Assembly (NCBI GenBank): GCA_002633005.1 | Contig: NMRA01000384.1 | Coordinates: 234,064 to 298,063, forward strand | DNA from: Phoronis australis | Taxonomy: Eukaryota > Phoronida > Phoronidae | DNA: 64,000 nucleotides | Direction of reading: 5' to 3' | Part shown: piece by piece, positions 22,501 to 29,835 of the stretch | How the letters are laid out: each line of letters starts with the position of its first letter | How positions within the stretch are numbered: the first letter of the stretch is position 1 | Notes under the pieces: generated by a model | The model's input: only the letters and a program-made list of their open reading frames with translations | Database searches by the model: none | Told to the model about the DNA's origin: nothing | Program-made: the position numbers and the translations under genes

Positions 22501-24944
22501 TTTCAGGTGATCAGTGCACTGGCCCCACATGCGTGGCCTGCACACGTTTGGTAAACGTGCAAAGGGCAGTACCGTCGTACAGTATGCCAATGTTAACAAA
22601 ATAAATGTCACTTAAAAGTGCTAATACCGCTACTCCCGCGTTTTTAGGCAGATCCCCAACAACAACGAAATGTCGGATCTTTTCAAGGTGCAGTCTCATC
22701 TAAATAATGGTGAAGCTGACACCAATATTGTAGTGTTAAATTTTAAATCAAATTTTATAAGTCTGTGGAACATTGTGATTTTGAGTCTGGCTAGCCCAAT
22801 GTAAATTGCAATTGAAAGCTGTTGAATGTGCTGCAGAACGACCATGGACATTGCGTTGGCCGATTCAGGATGGTCAAGGTCATTTTCCCCTTGATTTTAG
22901 TGATATCTAATCTAAAATTTTGAAATTGTTGACTTTGACGAACTTTTAAAAAAACCCTTGACCAGTCACCCCCTTTTAAACATCCTTGATCCACCCTTGA
23001 GCTACACATTAAGTATCCACGTGCATGTACCAGTCCATTGACTAACAATGTTAACAAAAGATTTACTACAACGCATCGCAAATCCCCGCCTTCATACTAC
23101 CCTACAACACAGTGTTATTGTGACAATAAAATCGTTTGCTGCGGAAAAGTTACAGAAAAAGAATACTTTTTGCATACTTTCGAAAAGCAGACACGTTTAC
23201 CGTTAATTCTCACCTGATCAATTGACTTTACTTGTGCCCCTTTCTCTAGAAGAAGACTAACCACATCCAAGTGGCCGTTAGCAGATGCAAGGTGAAGAGG
23301 TGTTCTCGCTTCCTACAATAAGACAAAAAACGGAAAAAGGTAAATGACAGGGAAAACGACGTCGAAAAACATTTAACAGTCGCTAGTGCCTGTAATAAGA
23401 GGCATTTCGTCTTAACCGCGAGCGATGCAACGACCACCGCTTCACTTGGAGTATACTACATAAATAATAAAAAAGCATAGAAGTATCCTTTGATACCGTA
23501 CCAAATACGCACACGTAATTAATCACACAAGTGGGGATTTTTAAAACTAATATAAAATACTCAAAGTGGAATGGGGATAGAACGAGAATGCAAGATCAAA
23601 ATATTGAAATAGTGCAGTAGAAGTATGTATAAAAGCAGTAGAATCTTACTACACACTAGAATATTAAATATTACGACAATTACACAATTTGGAGAAACAT
23701 GAGAGTGATGAAATTTTGGCCTAATCTGTTTGAAAATGTCGCCCAGACATGTCGACGAATCTTGTATTTCGGCAAGGTTGCGTTTTCATAAATCATCGTG
23801 TACGCAAATACAGCCGTCGTGTCTTGGCTGTAACGTAAAATGGTTGACACGGGATAATAAGAACATGCTGTTCATATTCTAACTTGATATCGCGACAAAG
23901 ACAGTCTTGTTTCTGATCACAGCAGTAACTTTTGCTTTTTGTAATATTAATGATTTGAACCATGCTGGAACCTGTGTGTTGTAGAAATATCGTTAAATCA
24001 CACTGGAGAACGCTGAGTCCCTTACACTACACTACAATCTACATGTAGGAATTGTGCTCAGTGTGAATGTATTGTTCGCCTTTGGCTTTGAAAGTGTAAA
24101 ATTAACTGTCTTCATAAATAACAACATTCGTTGCTGTAGAAGGAATATTGGGACCCCGAACCACGGGCACTTGTTTAAATCCCGCCCACTATGGTCTACG
24201 TCGTCTCTCAGTTGATGGTGTGACCATCATTTACATCCTGTATGGTGAAATCCGAAAACGGCCTTGGACAACGTGCTTAGAGTTTCAGAGTTAAAATACA
24301 CTAATTCCTTCTTTCCATAAATTAGCGTTATGTTTGAAAATTAAATTCAATAGCAAACGGACATGTTTATGCTTGAGGTGTATCCGGATTGAAAGGTCGG
24401 AGTTCAGAATGTAGATTACATTGTCAATCGACCATCTTAGGTGGTAACTCGCGCAGCTAGCCACAGATATACCAGACGTACTGTACGGTGGACTAGGTGA
24501 AACTCGAATAAGAATTTGGTAACTGAGTGAAACGTCACAGATACTTGAATACGCCACAGATGCTGAGACGGCTGCTTAGCGTAGTTTGGAACACAAATCG
24601 AAACCAAAACACTGAGTGTTCGACTGTTTGAATATGATTGTGAGTAATGGGTTTCAATACAGTATACAGTATACAGGGACATTGTTTATTACATCGAAAG
24701 TTATTAATGTTCGGAAAACTCATACAATGAAAAGCATCTTTGATGGATCCTCTTCAGCTCTGGTTAAGATTTGTAACAATATTTTAGAAACCACAATAAT
24801 GTCGGTTTTCTTTAACTGCGACCGATATTTATATCTCATTACCCAATCTCTCGCTTCCACGTCGGCTCCACGGTCCAATAAGGACCTCGTGATCACTGCG
24901 TCGCCATTTTTAGATGCCTCGAGCAGAGCGTCTCCAATGGAAAC
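4181..24944 (-). CDS. Gene A: ankyrin-central domain-trypsin-like protease (multi-exon, 5' end missing)
   Basis: Fourteen minus-strand exons join in a consistent phase to 2781 nt (926 aa plus stop). Exons: 24843-24944, 23214-23312, 20478-20576, 19254-19352, 17735-17833, 16446-16544, 15176-15274, 14358-14456, 13256-13354, 11634-11871, 10009-10772, 8118-8151, 7418-7612, 5772-6088 and 4181-4519 (the first is the cap; exons are numbered from the cap). Predicted order: ankyrin cap (residues 1-34), eight 33-aa ankyrin repeats (35-298), linker (299-377), central region shared with gene B (378-632), micro-exon (633-643) and trypsin-like protease (644-926) with His about 697, Asp about 755 and Ser about 854. 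There is no signal peptide or membrane segment in the recovered part, so it is probably intracellular. The model is inferred from splice signals and phase. The start exon and any missed exon remain uncertain. The likely role is a ligand- or damage-sensing protease, by inference from the domain order. Confidence 0.82.
5031..5168. repeat. Degenerate tandem repeat in gene A intron
   Basis: About five imperfect copies of a 20-35 bp unit with the core GTGAAAGATTGACAT, joined by AAAACG-type spacers, lie in the last intron of gene A. Two flanking minus frames stay open only because of the repeat. I see no coding signal. Confidence 0.75.
5772..6088 (-). CDS. Gene A exon: protease Asp motif
   Basis: The exon begins after TTGCTTCAG at phase 1 and ends before GTAACT at phase 0. 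It contains NKELDYAILEC, matching the strand that carries the catalytic Asp in HtrA/Trypsin_2 proteases (x-LD-x-A-[IV]-L). The Asp is about residue 755. A later segment, HEYVIFAGHPKGE, matches the usual 'G-[HF]-P' strand between the Asp and Ser regions of these enzymes. Basic and acidic residues near the start (EEKERRK, FQEDDEQR) form an insertion relative to compact trypsins. Confidence 0.9.
7418..7612 (-). CDS. Gene A exon: protease His motif
   Basis: The exon begins after TTTAACAG at phase 1 and ends before GTAACA at phase 1. It encodes the N-terminal beta strands of a trypsin fold: VARINWSNGSCGTGF, then RRYLMTNYHVV. TNYHVV is the catalytic-His signature seen in FAM111, HtrA-like and Trypsin_2 enzymes (about residue 697). 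No zymogen-activation motif (IVGG-type N terminus) precedes it, so this is not a secreted chymotrypsin-type zymogen. Confidence 0.92.
8118..8151 (-). CDS. Gene A 34-nt micro-exon (joint between central domain and protease)
   Basis: A polypyrimidine/AG acceptor (TCTGTTTCAG) is followed by 34 open nt (IVMASRLQTKS plus one base) and a GTATTT donor. It enters at phase 0 and leaves at phase 1, which is what is needed to connect the central exon (ending phase 0) to the protease exon (starting phase 1). Gene B has an exon of identical length and identical phases at the same place (42709-42742). The size match is the main evidence, because the peptide itself is not conserved. Confidence 0.72.
8152..10008 (-). 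other. Gene A intron, 1.9 kb
   Basis: It holds a short tandem repeat at 9795-9862 (three copies of a unit near GACTTTGAGTTCATGTAAC). One minus frame (8784-9107) stays open for 107 codons but has no matching splice phase and no family I recognise. Nothing else is supported. Confidence 0.5.
10009..10772 (-). CDS. Gene A central-domain exon
   Basis: A 764-nt exon (phase 1 in, phase 0 out, donor GTAAGT) encodes about 255 residues of mixed beta/alpha character. It is clearly homologous to gene B exon 43194-43993. Shared landmarks in order are HPQ[RK]I, a conserved [ED]VT/AD/NIT segment, L-x-G-x-[DE]LV, a Trp near the middle, [RD]-x-x-FCP, HQCD, I/VD-[RK]-[NK]-[VI]CE and a terminal [TQ][VI]VK directly before the donor. 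I do not recognise the family. A ZU5/UPA-like module, as found between repeats and effector domains in ankyrin, UNC5 and PIDD proteins, is a possibility by position and beta content only. Confidence 0.88.
11634..11871 (-). CDS. Gene A linker exon
   Basis: A 238-nt exon (phase 0 in, phase 1 out, donor GTAAAT) follows the last ankyrin exon. The translation is polar and Ser/Asp/Lys-rich (for example VSESSGFASK, VDLEDIVKTPGK), which suggests a flexible linker. It has the same position and phases as the acidic linker exon of gene B, but there is no clear sequence similarity and it is twice as long. The acceptor could lie at one of two nearby AGs; CAG|GTCAAG was chosen because it gives phase 0. Confidence 0.72.
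11960..12560. repeat. Dispersed repeat, copy 1 (second copy at 34600-35110)
   Basis: Several blocks match 34600-35110 in the same order and orientation: a GTTCTATTTNTTTA / AGCAGACA block, a GTAATTTGTTTACAAT block, and a later GTCAATAGAG-CCAGCTATAGAG block ending ACAGCAGGT. This shows an interspersed family of at least 0.5 kb. No coding frame spans it. Confidence 0.75.
13256..13354 (-). CDS. Gene A ankyrin repeat 8 (type A)
   Basis: A 99-nt, phase 0-0 exon gives exactly one 33-aa repeat. It starts EAKTPLQLASENG and ends in SLLLEKSTDATAFRE. It is the last repeat before the linker. The donor is GTCAGT, which is weaker than usual. The usual GADA loop is changed to STDA, typical of a terminal, relaxed repeat. 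Confidence 0.88.
14358..14456 (-). CDS. Gene A ankyrin repeat 7 (type B)
   Basis: A 99-nt, phase 0-0 exon. It begins DGNTALHMSSSRGS and ends LLSAGAVLNAVNK, with donor GTATGC. It is nearly the same as the next upstream exon (repeat 6), which breaks the A/B alternation and suggests a recent single-exon duplication. Confidence 0.92.
15176..15274 (-). CDS. Gene A ankyrin repeat 6 (type B)
   Basis: A 99-nt, phase 0-0 exon. It begins DGNTALHMSSSRGS and ends LLLSKGAVLEAKNK. The donor is GTTTGG, a poor 5' splice site compared with its sister exon (GTATGC), so this exon may be skipped or inefficiently spliced. Confidence 0.88.
16446..16544 (-). CDS. Gene A ankyrin repeat 5 (type A)
   Basis: A 99-nt, phase 0-0 exon with donor GTAAAC. 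The repeat starts KEQTPLHLASETGS and ends LLLLEKGADATAVDQ, close to the ankyrin consensus (TPLHLA, GADA). It is well-formed on both helices. Confidence 0.94.
17265..17425. repeat. Dispersed repeat, copy 1 (inverted copy at 50160-50300)
   Basis: The stretch containing AACGTCGACGC and CCTATCGAAGTTATC matches the reverse complement of 50160-50300 in the same order. Both copies lie beside ankyrin exons of different genes, which could be chance. No open frame is conserved between copies. Confidence 0.75.
17735..17833 (-). CDS. Gene A ankyrin repeat 4 (type B)
   Basis: A 99-nt, phase 0-0 exon with donor GTAGGT. The repeat starts DGNTALHFASRRGV and ends NLLNKGADVQVANN. Both the TALH turn and the GAD loop are intact. 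Confidence 0.92.
18558..18693. repeat. Inverted-repeat MITE-like element
   Basis: The left end TTAGTCCTAGTTTGCA and right end GCAAACTTGGACTAGAAA are imperfect reverse complements. The similarity continues inward to AAGTTCGAGT/ACTCGAACT. The whole is about 136 bp and palindromic, within a gene A intron. Confidence 0.65.
19254..19352 (-). CDS. Gene A ankyrin repeat 3 (type A)
   Basis: A 99-nt, phase 0-0 exon with donor GTACGT. The repeat starts EAKTPLHVASESGH and ends LLLEHDPDSSAVDR. The GADA loop is altered to DPDS, so the beta-turn that usually contacts partners differs here. Confidence 0.92.
20478..20576 (-). CDS. Gene A ankyrin repeat 2 (type B)
   Basis: A 99-nt, phase 0-0 exon with donor GTATGC. 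The repeat starts DGNTALHIACCRGN and ends LLTQDVGAKIPNK. The GAD turn is diverged to DVGA. Confidence 0.92.
20772..20781. other. 10-base assembly gap inside a G-run
   Basis: Ten N lie between two runs of G (about 20760-20790), followed by a purine-rich stretch of GGA/GGGA repeats to about 20852. It is most likely a homopolymer/purine tract that did not sequence through. It lies in a gene A intron. Confidence 0.9.
20934..21091. repeat. Near-perfect palindrome (hairpin element)
   Basis: Two arms of about 70 bp (20934-21004 and 21014-21091) are almost exact reverse complements around a loop of about 9 bp. The core arm contains GTTATCTAGAGCCC and TGGATTTTGGAGAATTATC. The outer ends are ATTACATG and CATGTAAT. 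It is likely a small fold-back/MITE-type insertion in an intron, or a transcribed hairpin. No target-site duplication is certain. Confidence 0.85.
21629..21702 (+). repeat. tRNA-derived SINE head or tRNA pseudogene
   Basis: Pol III internal promoter elements are visible: a box A-like TGGTGTAGTGGTTAAAG and an exact box B GGTTCGAACCC about 30 bp later. GCTGAG near the start can pair with CTCGGT at the end, as in an acceptor stem. The anticodon arm is irregular and the sequence sits inside a gene A intron, so a SINE head is more likely than a working tRNA. Confidence 0.7.
22479..22556. repeat. Dispersed repeat, copy 1 (second copy at 41318)
   Basis: About 80 bp around GGTGATCAGTGCA, then GGCCCACATGCG and CCTGC-CACGT, is repeated in the same orientation at 41318-41397. 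The first lies in an intron of gene A and the second in an intron of gene B. It is too diverged for a segmental duplication, so it is an old interspersed family. Confidence 0.75.
23214..23312 (-). CDS. Gene A ankyrin repeat 1 (type A)
   Basis: A 99-nt, phase 0-0 exon with donor GTGAGA. The repeat starts EARTPLHLASANGH and ends LLLEKGAQVKSIDQ. It is the first full repeat after the cap and close to consensus. Confidence 0.93.
24843..24944 (-). CDS. Gene A ankyrin N-cap exon
   Basis: A 102-nt exon, phase 0-0, encodes 34 residues with the pattern DALLEASKNGD ... SLLDRGADVEARDW, a typical N-terminal capping ankyrin repeat (no TPLH turn). An upstream exon must carry the start codon, since there is no Met here. 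I could not find an ATG exon ending at phase 0 in the 4.6 kb upstream. Confidence 0.85.
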
Positions 24945-26240
24945 CTGTTGAAAAAATGAACAATGACAAACTTCACCGCAATTAAATTATTCCAGTTTCC
25001 TCTACATAGACGTTTTTAACCAAAATTGAAGTAAAATGTTCACCATCCTTCGTTTATGAATGATAGGGGTTTATCAAACATGTCACGGAGCATAGTTATA
25101 GAGGACGAAACTTGTTAAACCAGTTCATTAAAGAATTTATGAGGATAATCATCGTTAGACGATGCTGTTTCAAGTGATCAAAAAGTTACTGATTTTTAAA
25201 TATTGAAACCTTAGTACATGCGCGCACCCAAGAGGTATCGGGGGCTCCAACGAGCCCCCCATTTGTCGAAGAGGGCAAAAAGGCCCGCCTCAAAGAAACA
25301 AAACCTCGGAAAAATTGAAAAACGAGACGAAAGTCCACTAAAAAGTCAGGAACTACCAAAATTTGGCGAATGCACAATTCATAGCTCTGAACGTACCCGT
25401 GAATATAAGCAAAAAGATCCACATTCTCAAAAATTAGAGCCCCCCCCCTTTTAGGCTGGGTTCGCGCATGTGGTAACATCATATTTGGAACACTTTTCAC
25501 ATTTCACAATACTTCTTGCAAAATACCAAGCCTACATGTACCTCCATGATGCGATGCGTCGCTTCAAGCTCCGTATCAACCGAACCCAGCAGATGTCTTT
25601 AAAGTTTCGAGCTGTAGTGAGTCATGCAAACCGGTTTTATCCACCGCCACTGTCCACTCGTTGGCTGACAATCGAGGGAAACTACCCACTCACAACGTTA
25701 CACGCATGCGCGAGGATAATTGGATTAACAGTCGTGCTTTTTACAGGAAGTTACTCCACAGCTATCTGTGTGCCAAAATTTGTTTGCACTGATCGAAATA
25801 TTGTGCCTGTCTTTTGTGGCGCATGTCTAGCTACACAAGCAAAGCGGATACGTAGTGAACACCAGTACAATAATGTTTGTACATTCAGGTACATTTGATA
25901 GTGCATTGATTATTAAAAACGTATTTTTGAGGAAGATGTCTCGAAAAGCTTGTGTAGAATTTTTTGATACGCAAAATTGATTTAATACACGACACATGTC
26001 GTTATTAACAGTCTTTATTCCGTTCCGTTCTACACTACACGGAACATTGGCGAAGCAACTGGCCAAGAGACTTGACTAAAAGACACACGTTATTTTGCAA
26101 CATACTTGTTTTATTCTCAAGTGTAAATAAAACGACGCAGTAATAACACCACAGACCACAAGCTGGAGACATGCACAGTGGGACACAGCAGGTGTGAAGT
26201 ACTGCAAAGAATGACTATTGAAAGCGGGGTAACAGGAAAG

Positions 26241-26564
26241 TCACCCAAAGAAGTGTAGCGTTCGGCGCGACCCAGTTTGCTGCTCAGTCAAAACAGGCTT
26301 CTCAAATGCAATCAAAAGGGACTCCAATACTTTCAATCGCAGCATATCGTGCCCTACATACCAAATTGACGTGTTTTCCACAATTTCTTGACGGGGTATT
26401 TTTCGTTCGTGGCATTGCAGAAAATGATCGTGGATGACGCCATTTCGAAGATGCTTACATGTAGATAACCAACGGGAAAGACTGCAAATTGTTTGACCAA
26501 TATAACACCGTTTGACATGTGAACGAAGACATTCGTTCAAAGGAGAAAAACTCATGAACAACAC
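26241..26564 (-). pseudogene. Penelope-like retroelement 3' fragment (GIY-YIG endonuclease)
   Basis: A 107-codon frame contains RCYIGQTICSLSRWL, a GIY-YIG-type strand and helix. About 60 residues on it has VLESLLIAFEKPVL followed by GSRRTLHFF and a stop. This order (YIGQT, then E-x-LLI-x-x-x-KP, then RTL near the end) is the C-terminal endonuclease of Penelope-like elements. No reverse transcriptase frame is preserved upstream on the same strand, so the copy is 5'-truncated and presumably dead. Confidence 0.78.
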
Positions 26565-27227
26565 TACACTGGCAACGGCGCGGACTTTTGCTTTAGAATG
26601 TTATTTTTCATGAGCAAAAATTTTTTGTGAATGTCCACAGATTGTTAGGTTTAATTAGCCAGGCAAATGTTATCTCTGCCACATGGGGCCAAGACATGTT
26701 TTTCCTGGAATTCACTTAGTTTCAGTTTCCGATATTCTGACTGATGTGAAATTGTTTATCTGAATTATAATATTATCCTCGCTACAGATGTATTGAAACG
26801 ATAAACTTTGAGGAAGTTTTCCTTAATTTAATTCCCCATCAGCTTAAATATCAGAAAGATCCTTGGCAAAAATCTAGAAACCATTACGTCACGAAACAAG
26901 CTGTTGTCACTGGCTGTTATAAGCAAACAATGCAGTATAATCCATAACCAGAATCTGTCAATTGTTTGCTGGTAAACACCCCGTTCAAAATAAGTTTAAT
27001 GTCGTGAAACACTCGACGAGTTATTTATAAGGTATACTTTTTATCTAAAACAGACCACAAAGGCACTGTTTGCGGTGTGATCCCGCTTTAAACCAGGGAA
27101 AATGACTCTTGTTTACCACTGGGCTTATCCTGTACACGATAATGAACAGCGAACTTGAACACCGTTATCCGCTTCATGTGTTCAGATGTCCAATAGGCAG
27201 ATATAGTCTCTTGCCATTGCTTCACGA

Positions 27228-27732
27228 TCGAGCCGATGTGCCAGTGACACCTGGCGACAACACAGCAAGCTGAGGCACCGGAAACATGCCTTGAAAGCAG
27301 GATCAATTGTTAAATCAAATAAGACGACGAGCGTCCGTACTAGAATGTATTAAAATAACCCCCACGTCTCGAGCCATAGGCTCTTTGTCAAGGGTATGAT
27401 ACAGACTGTCGAAAACATGTAGACGGATATAAATAAAATCGCACAGGCCGGGAAACCACGTGGTGGCATACTATTGTATACTAATGTATGCCTTCATATG
27501 GTCTCCTGTGCGATTTTATTTATTTCCATCTACATGTTTTCTGCAGTCTGTATCATACCCTTGACAAAGAGTGTATCGCTCGAGACGTGGGGGATATTTT
27601 AATACATTTTAGTACCGACGCTGGTCGTCTTATTTGATTTAACAATTGATCCTGCTTTCAAGGCATGTTTCCGGTGCCTCAGCTTTCTGTGTTGTTGCCA
27701 GGTTTCACAGGCGCATCGGGACCGAGGAGACA
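27228..27732. repeat. Large inverted repeat with about 56-bp loop
   Basis: The arms 27228-27447 and 27504-27732 are imperfect reverse complements over about 220 bp. Landmarks are GGAAACATGCCTTGAAAGCA on the left with its complement on the right, and GGGTATGATACAGACTG mirrored. The unique loop spans about 27448-27503. Fold-back element or head-to-head insertion of one repeat are both possible. No open frame of note is present. Confidence 0.88.
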
Positions 27733-28014
27733 AGTAGATACTTAACAGAAGTCTCTCCAGTCATCGCCCATGTTTGTTTTACCACGTCATTCCATATGCA
27801 TCATTTCACTGTTTTTACATTGTCTACACCAATGGTGTGAGCTTCCACCAAATCAACACTACATGACTAACATTTCTTGGAAAAACAACGTACACGCAGC
27901 ACAGAACACGTGAGCTCCGCTAGGACCTACTCCGAGTCCTACGGAAAATTGGAAGCACTCTACGAATGAATCTTGGAAAAAAGTCAACATTACGATGGCA
28001 CTCGCAATGATTCT

Positions 28015-28295
28015 TCTCAGTAGTAAGAATAAGTAAAAATTAGCAAAGATTAGTGGAAACAGTAAATTCAGAAAAAATAGTAGAAGATAGTAAGAACCAA
28101 TAAAAATAGTAAAGTATATTAATTTAAAAAGTATAACAATTAGGTAGAATTATCTATAAAACCCAGTAATAACAATAAAATTTAATGAAAACTAGTACAA
28201 GTTTTAAAGACTAGTCAATATTAAGGAAAACTGTTAAAACTAGTGAAATCTAGTAAAAGCTGGTAAAACTAGTAAAAATTTGTAAGAACATTTCA
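28015..28295. repeat. AT-rich degenerate tandem repeat
   Basis: Dozens of imperfect 8-11 bp units related to AGTAAAAAT / ACTAGTAAAA run for about 280 bp. It is simple, low-complexity and intergenic. Confidence 0.8.
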
Positions 28296-29569
28296 TCTGT
28301 TACACGAATAATTTCACGGGGACACACGTGTTCAACTAACCGTAAGCGATCCCCAAAGTCATTTAATTGTGTTTTATTTCAAAAGTGAAAGCAAGCACCA
28401 TGGCTCGTCATCAGTCCACGACTCTCCGCGTTTGCCAGTCATTTTGAAGTGTGATAGCTGTCTTGCTCATTGAAACATGCTCGACTGACCAATGCCCAGG
28501 GTCTATTTACTCGAAACTGACTGTGTCTGTGTTTCATCACATGTTGCTGGGCCTAGCAAGATGGACACTATATTCTCTCTTCTGATGATGGTGCGTGAAT
28601 AAATGACACCGAGACATGTCAAGGTAATTTAAAACCGTAGTTGTTTTTACTAATATTCCTGGAAACTGCTCACATTCGAGATGCTCCCTGGCATGAGTTT
28701 CACAAGAGTTCATGTCCATGGTAAGACGATAGCCAGGGCAATTGTTGAACTGCGTGGTTAGTATTTACTGAGTGCTGTTTCCGTGATGAACGTTCGGTCA
28801 TCCCCTGAAGCTTAGTTAGTCAGTTGAAACTTACCCAAAAACTTCGCCACTCATGTCACAGAATCTATTCGTAATTGCCTTTCATTTCATAATTCTAATT
28901 TCTATCAATTAAGGAAATCGTATCAAAAACAAGTGTGACAGAGAGATTGTGGTATCGCTGTTTACATTAAGTGATTGTTGTTCCGTTGTCGAAACGTTTG
29001 TTCTTCACTTCTAAATTAATGGTATTTCCGTATATTAACTGGTCAATGAAATGACCAATAACAGCTGACTGTGATTAAACTGTTTTGCAAATCTCTAATC
29101 CCACAAAGAGTTTTGTATCTAGGTTGGCATTTTCATTTGGTAGTGAGATCTGCTGCCAGTCTGCTTAAATTAGCAGATCACTGGACTTTTTTTCCGATCG
29201 GTTGCCGACCCGCTACCGACCTGTCCCATAAAAGTTTGTGACCTCTGCTTTATACAACAGCTAGCTGTCTTTCCATACAGATTTACTATGTGTATTTTAG
29301 AAATTTGCACTTCGGTTTCAAATGCGTTTTTCGCATTTAGTTGCATGCGCCTAAGTCCAAATGTAATAGATGTGTCTCATATAGGCCAAAATACGTGCAT
29401 AAAATTGTATATTATATCCTTCACACATACGACATACACACGCGCGCGCACGTACAAACGAACACGCTCACCTACGTATGCATACTCACAATGCAAACAC
29501 ATACGAATTACCCAGAACCGCAGAGATCTGATGAGTCATTGTAAATGTTAGCAGTCACATATAAAATTC

Positions 29570-29835
29570 TCACTTGGAAGGGTCTTTTCCGCAGTGAATG
29601 CACCGTACGGAAGCTTCAAAGGGAGTACCTTTAGTGTGAAAGTACATGTGGCGAGTCAAAGTACTTTTAAATTCTGGCATTTGAAATGCATCGTTAAACT
29701 TCATCTTTGACAGTTTTCTGTTGACTATCGTAAGTATGTCACATAAATGTAGATTTTTGTGTTTTTTCTTGATAACTTTACAAAGTTCATCGATGTACGG
29801 CGACCCCTCTTCAGCACATCGATGCGCATAGTTAC
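29570..29835 (-). CDS. Gene B last exon: caspase small subunit
   Basis: A phase-1 exon begins after TTTACAG and ends at a stop. It carries GNYAHRCAEEGSPYIDELCK, which corresponds to the caspase p10 segment around 'GxxSWR...GSWFI..L'. The substrate-binding Arg is kept (AHR), while the usual SW is changed to AH. The helix VNRKL and the final strand (LTRHMYFH) follow as in caspases. The protein runs about 20 residues beyond the normal caspase end, with CIHCGK, a possible metal-binding or redox tail. Confidence 0.93.

Larger units (their letters stand above)
24945..29569. other. Intergenic region between genes B and A
   Basis: This should contain the promoter and first exon(s) of gene A and the 3' end of gene B. 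I could not place them. Recognisable content is a Penelope-type GIY-YIG fragment (26241-26564), a large inverted repeat (27228-27732) and an AT-rich degenerate tandem tract (28015-28295). A pair of opposing open frames at 25186-25500 matches no family I know. Confidence 0.5.

Noticed and set aside
25186-25500. Opposing 104- and 78-codon frames as the gene A start exon
   Set aside because: No donor at phase 0 before the cap exon could be matched, and the sequence shows no ankyrin-like or signal-peptide character.
28537-28719. Minus frame starting MDMNSCETHAREHLEC as the gene A first exon
   Set aside because: The only good donor (GTGAGC) leaves phase 1, but the cap exon needs phase 0.
29420-29470. 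Purine-pyrimidine CACGCGCGCGCAC run as a regulatory site
   Set aside because: It is a short simple-sequence tract just beyond the gene B stop, without other support.
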